From Prolixibacteraceae bacterium (GTDB taxonomy: Bacteria; Bacteroidota; Bacteroidia; Bacteroidales; Prolixibacteraceae): a DNA stretch of 10,480 nt. The translations under genes and the position numbers were made by a program. Below, piece by piece: positions 7,872 through 10,480 of this stretch (its first letter is position 1; every line of letters begins with the position of its first letter). The stretch lies in the NCBI GenBank assembly GCA_003450125.1, contig DMFR01000420.1, forward strand, positions 12,685-23,164, read 5' to 3'. The notes under the pieces were generated by a model. The model did no database searches. It worked only from the letters and a program-made list of their open reading frames with translations, and was not told the origin of the DNA.

Positions 7872-7901
7872 CGTTTAGGTTAGTTTTTGATTTTAAGATT
7901 C

Positions 7902-7909
7902 CAAATGTA
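7902..7909 (-). promoter_or_regulatory. Candidate -7 element for the dipeptidase gene
   Basis: On the minus strand TACATTTG matches TAnnTTTG exactly, 30 bp before the start codon, which would give a short leader. A TTG at 7926-7928 is only 16 bp upstream, so the -33 half is weak. Confidence 0.4.
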
Positions 7910-7995
7910 CAGAAAAACAAGAAAACAATAAAAATTGCTGTTCAATTTAAACAATAGGAACTAAATAATGTCGTATTTTCTACGATTAGAAAGAG

Positions 7996-8193
7996 AAAAA
8001 TAGAACACAGATTTACACGGTTTTAGCTGATTGAAAACGGATTTATGATACTTCGTATCCGGATCTTTAGCACAGGCTGTTGAAACCAACCAACTATCCC
8101 ATAACCCTGCACCACTTTTTTAACCGTTCCAACTCGTTGGAAATAAATCCGTTTTCAATCCGCTAAATCACATTTTATCCGCGTTCTATTTTT
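7996..8193. repeat. Long imperfect inverted repeat B with nested palindromes
   Basis: The outer arms AAAAATAGAAC (7996-8006) and its complement (8183-8193) pair perfectly over 11 bp. The inner arms (8029-8046 and 8143-8160) pair perfectly over 18 bp. Between them the arms match only partly (AGC/GCT plus scattered bases). The 96-bp centre contains two further palindromes: GATAC-TTC-GTATC (8047-8059) and TTCCAAC-TC-GTTGGAA (8127-8142). Arm words GAACACAG and ACGGAT are shared with the inverted repeat at 4749-4896. No reading frame lies inside, so a non-autonomous mobile or structured element is likelier than a gene. Confidence 0.8.
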
Positions 8194-8275
8194 TAGAATG
8201 AATTTATCAAATTATAAATGCATTCTTTTGTATTAAAGTAAGACAATAAGGTGTTCCAATTAATTTACTTCCTTC

Positions 8276-8306
8276 TTCATCGAAAAAAAAGGGCCTTTCA
8301 TCGAAA
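8276..8306 (+). promoter_or_regulatory. Direct repeat TTCATCGAAA, 21-bp period: candidate LytTR-type binding site
   Basis: Two exact copies of TTCATCGAAA (8276-8285 and 8297-8306) are separated by 11 bp, so they lie on the same face of the helix two turns apart. LytTR-domain regulators bind imperfect direct repeats of about 9-10 bp with this spacing. The site stands 60 bp before the start of a lipoprotein-LytS kinase operon, which makes autoregulation by the cognate regulator plausible. The repeat is seen; binding is inferred. Confidence 0.45.
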
Positions 8307-8365
8307 TAAATTGCACCCTGTTTTAATTCTTTCGATCTTCGATTCAGATTTAAAAAACAAAAATT

Positions 8366-9091
8366 ATGAAACCCAAGAAACTGCTCCTGATACTTGGAAT
8401 CATCCTCTTTATCTCAGGATGTTCCGATTTTATAATGATTTGCTCTCTGAACCCCTTCTATCTGGAGAAGAATATTGTTCTGTCTCCTGAAATGGAAGGA
8501 TACTGGTCGGCACAAGCCATTAAATCTAAATCTGATTCTACTTCCAAAAGCAGTAGCCATTGGGAATTGGCCGACACTACTTCTACCTGGCATATCAAAC
8601 AATTCATTTCAGAAGAAAAAGTAAAGACCAAACGGGGCAAGGACTCTACTGTTTTTAGACCTCAGAACTATTACATCGTAAAACTGGCGGACAAGCATCC
8701 TGATTCTATTCAATACCAGTTCCAAATGGTTCTTTTTCGTGTAAAAGACCATTTGTATGCCGATTTTAGACCTTATGAAATCCTGGCCATTAAAAATAGC
8801 AGGATGGCTAAGGAAAATTACTTCAAGGTTCATACCGTCGCCCGGATTACTATTCAAAACAAACAGTTCAATGTGTCCTGGCTTGGAGCCGATTATATGA
8901 AAGAAATGATTGAAAAGAAAAGGGTAAGAATTAAATACAACTATGTCCATGATGCAGGAAGATTACTGCTTACCGCCTCTTCAGAAGAACTGACCCATAT
9001 GATTGAACGCTATGGGGATGAAACCCGGTTTATTGACTGGCAAGACCAGCCTGCCCAATTAAAGTTAACCCATATCAACCAACTGCCATGA
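8366..9091 (+). CDS. Lipoprotein of unknown function, coupled to a LytS-type kinase
   Basis: The 241-residue product starts MKPKK followed by a hydrophobic stretch and a lipobox FISGC, so C19 should be lipidated by signal peptidase II. A second cysteine (C26) follows in ICSLNPFYLEKNIVLSPEMEGYW (24-47). This segment resembles a pattern near the N-terminus of many uncharacterised Bacteroidota lipoproteins, roughly (H/N)P-(L/F)-Y--(D/E)--(L/I)V--P---G-W. I do not recognise a named domain. The remainder is soluble, with alternating strand-like segments (YYIVKLAD, YQFQMVLFRVKDHLYADF, FKVHTVARITIQNKQFNVSWL), suggesting a beta-rich fold. Its stop overlaps the kinase start by ATGA, so the two are translationally coupled and may work together, for instance as a sensory accessory or as a product whose level the kinase monitors. 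The leader is AT-rich without a Shine-Dalgarno sequence. That it is a lipoprotein is well supported; its function is unknown. Confidence 0.85.
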   Translation: MKPKKLLLILGIILFISGCSDFIMICSLNPFYLEKNIVLSPEMEGYWSAQAIKSKSDSTSKSSSHWELADTTSTWHIKQFISEEKVKTKRGKDSTVFRPQNYYIVKLADKHPDSIQYQFQMVLFRVKDHLYADFRPYEILAIKNSRMAKENYFKVHTVARITIQNKQFNVSWLGADYMKEMIEKKRVRIKYNYVHDAGRLLLTASSEELTHMIERYGDETRFIDWQDQPAQLKLTHINQLP

Positions 9092-10329
9092 AAATATTTC
9101 ACTTAAAAAAACAACTTTTCATCCTTCTGCATCTTGTTTTTTGGTTTGTATCCTTCAACTTCTGGACAGTGATTTTAAACCCAGGCGTTGAATCAGCCAC
9201 CGTCATTGAAGGATTGGAAGTGGATTGGGATATTATTTTATTCTTGAATTTTGGATACCTATTATTCTGTTCCCTGCCGCTCATCTGGCTGTTCAGAAAA
9301 CCAAGGCTGTGGATCAAAATGACGCTTTCCATCTTGTTCCTGATCCCTCTGGGATATGTGATCGTGCAATGGATCAGCCCAAATGGAAGCAAAGATGATG
9401 TGGAAGTTGTCGTGAATTACTTTGTGAAAAACTTCCTCTATGTGCTGGTTTTTCATCTGACCATTATTTCAGCCGTATATTTCAACCTTAAAGTGCTGTT
9501 TACACGCTTCCTGGGCAAAAGTCAATTTACACCCTACTTGCTTTACGCCATTGGATTGACCATTTTGACGGCCCTGCTCAATTACGCCTTGTTCGATCTT
9601 TTCATCGATCCACTTTTCCCCAGCCTGTATTTCATCTCCTATTTCAGAATCTGGGAATTGATCTTGATCGTGGCGGCCTACCTGCTTTTTACCAGTATCA
9701 TATTCCTCATCGGACAATATGCCCTGATGCTGATTGCCAACCGTGACGCTGCCCGCAATGAACTTTCAGCCCTGAAGGCGCAAATCAACCCTCACTTCCT
9801 GTTCAACAACCTGAACACCATCTACTCGATGGCCGCCCAAAAGGATGAACGTACTCCTGAAGTGATCCTGAAGCTATCTGACTTTCTGCGCTATGTGCTT
9901 TACGATACCGGCTTTGAAACCATTCCTTTGGAAAAAGAAGTGGAAATCATCCGCACCTACATCAGTCTACAGAAAGAACGGGTACAGCCTGAGATTACAC
10001 AAATCGTATTCACTGCGGAAGGAAACTTTACCGGTGCTGAAATTTCCCCTTTGCTGCTGCTGCCATTGGCTGAAAACTGCTTCAAGCATGGCATTGGAAA
10101 GAATCTTGGAACTATTAACATCTTTATTGGATTTGATGGAAAAGAATTGCTTTTTAAGACTGCGAACAATATTGCCCTTCGGGAAAATAAGAATGAAGAT
10201 AACCAGGGAATTGGCATCAACAATGTAGAAAAAAGATTAAATTTAATATACCCTGAACGCCATATCCTTCGCTACCAGGAGAAAGATGGGGTCTTTACAT
10301 TGGAGATGAGAATTGAATTAAGGAAATGA
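9088..10329 (+). CDS. Sensor histidine kinase, LytS/YehU (His_kinase) family
   Basis: An inner-membrane sensor kinase of 413 residues. The N-terminal half has about six hydrophobic segments (roughly 9-30, 50-69, 77-96, 113-136, 148-170 and 188-213) and no recognisable extracytoplasmic sensor domain; residues 30-49 and 97-112 are the main loops. The cytoplasmic part begins with a short helix (RDAARNELSALKAQ) leading into INPHFLFNNLNTIYSM, with phosphoacceptor H236. The ATPase domain follows, with N-box PLAENCFKHG (326-335, N330) and G-box NQGIGINNVEKRL (372-384). This order is that of the LytS/YehU/BtsS group, which normally phosphorylates a LytTR response regulator encoded next door. Here no such gene follows within the 150 bp left in the window. 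It overlaps the upstream lipoprotein gene by 4 bp. Family assignment is secure; the stimulus is unknown. Confidence 0.95.
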   Translation: MKIFHLKKQLFILLHLVFWFVSFNFWTVILNPGVESATVIEGLEVDWDIILFLNFGYLLFCSLPLIWLFRKPRLWIKMTLSILFLIPLGYVIVQWISPNGSKDDVEVVVNYFVKNFLYVLVFHLTIISAVYFNLKVLFTRFLGKSQFTPYLLYAIGLTILTALLNYALFDLFIDPLFPSLYFISYFRIWELILIVAAYLLFTSIIFLIGQYALMLIANRDAARNELSALKAQINPHFLFNNLNTIYSMAAQKDERTPEVILKLSDFLRYVLYDTGFETIPLEKEVEIIRTYISLQKERVQPEITQIVFTAEGNFTGAEISPLLLLPLAENCFKHGIGKNLGTINIFIGFDGKELLFKTANNIALRENKNEDNQGIGINNVEKRLNLIYPERHILRYQEKDGVFTLEMRIELRK

Positions 10330-10440
10330 ACGAAAGATGGCAGGATGGGTTTTTCCAACTAAGTGAAAAACAACAAGCACCCTTTATTGGCATATCAACC
10401 TCCTGTCATCGTTATACCTGTGTCCTACCTTCTTATTCCT

Positions 10441-10480
10441 TTCTGTAAGCTTTCTGTAACCTAACTGTAATGTATCTGTA
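10441..10480 (+). promoter_or_regulatory. CTGTAA direct-repeat array, 11-bp period: PhoB-type box candidate
   Basis: CTGTA occurs at 10443, 10454, 10465 and 10476, exactly 11 bp apart; the first three copies read CTGTAA. The units are TTCTGTAAGCT, TTCTGTAACCT, AACTGTAATGT and ATCTGTA, the last cut by the window edge. The preceding 11 bases (TTCTTATTCCT, 10430-10440) match the second unit at 7 of 11 positions and may be a degraded copy. Eleven-base direct repeats with a CTGT core are the hallmark of the Pho box bound by PhoB. A phosphate-controlled gene just beyond the right edge is expected. Confidence 0.6.

Larger units (their letters stand above)
7872..8365. other. Divergent intergenic region (494 bp)
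   Basis: No gene is visible. From left to right it holds a candidate promoter for the dipeptidase (7902-7909), a long inverted repeat with nested palindromes (7996-8193), and an AT-rich stretch. The direct repeat TTCATCGAAA with 21-bp period (8276-8306) and a tandem TTCGATC-TTCGATT (8331-8344) then precede the lipoprotein start. No good plus-strand promoter match stands out: TTCTTTTG (8223-8230) is one mismatch from TAnnTTTG but lacks a -33 partner. Confidence 0.65.

Noticed and set aside
8251..8490. Plus-strand frame of 79 codons overlapping the lipoprotein start
   Set aside because: It overlaps the lipobox-bearing frame, contains the regulatory repeats and has no recognisable product.
10326..10448. 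40-codon plus-strand frame (starts MNERWQDGFF) beginning with an ATGA overlap at the kinase stop
   Set aside because: The position is where a LytTR regulator would start, but the product has no receiver motif and the frame ends inside the 11-bp repeat array. The other two frames close quickly. More likely chance than a gene or a regulator remnant.

Overview
The window looks like a chromosomal segment of a Bacteroidota bacterium, probably order Bacteroidales or a close relative. The evidence is a type III glutamine synthetase, a tatD-ansA pair, start codons without Shine-Dalgarno sequences in AT-rich leaders, and several upstream sequences matching the Bacteroidota promoter pattern (-33 TTG or TTTG, -7 TAnnTTTG). 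All genes from 1 to 7871 are on the minus strand. The last two genes, from 8366, are on the plus strand.

Layout: 1-899 is the N-terminal 40% or so of glnN (type III glutamine synthetase), running off the left edge, with a near-consensus promoter at 962-994. A strong intrinsic terminator (1150-1194) and a heptamer repeat (1201-1228) lie behind a RhlE-like DEAD-box RNA helicase (1237-2475). Next come tRNA-Ser(GGA) with an encoded CCA and its terminator (2610-2748), then a tatD-ansA pair (TatD-family metal-dependent hydrolase and type I L-asparaginase, 2816-4651). An intergenic region of 320 bp holds a long imperfect inverted repeat and the gdhA terminator. gdhA (glutamate dehydrogenase) occupies 4972-6306 and an exported M19 membrane dipeptidase occupies 6645-7871. 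The 494-bp divergent region 7872-8365 holds a second long inverted repeat of apparently the same family, plus a direct repeat with a 21-bp period. On the plus strand follow a lipoprotein of unknown function (8366-9091) and a six-TM LytS/YehU-type histidine kinase (9088-10329), overlapping by ATGA. The window ends in at least four CTGTA repeats with an exact 11-bp period.

How the genes fit together: glnN, gdhA and ansA all handle ammonia, glutamate, glutamine or asparagine, and the dipeptidase can supply amino acids. The left 8 kb is therefore rich in central nitrogen metabolism, though the genes appear to be separate transcription units with a helicase and a tRNA between them. The right end is a regulatory module: a lipoprotein translationally coupled to a sensor kinase whose LytTR response regulator is not in the window. 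The 21-bp-period repeat upstream of that pair has the geometry of a LytTR binding site, and the 11-bp-period repeat downstream has the geometry of a PhoB-type box. These two arrays, together with the two related inverted repeats, are the least explained parts of the window.
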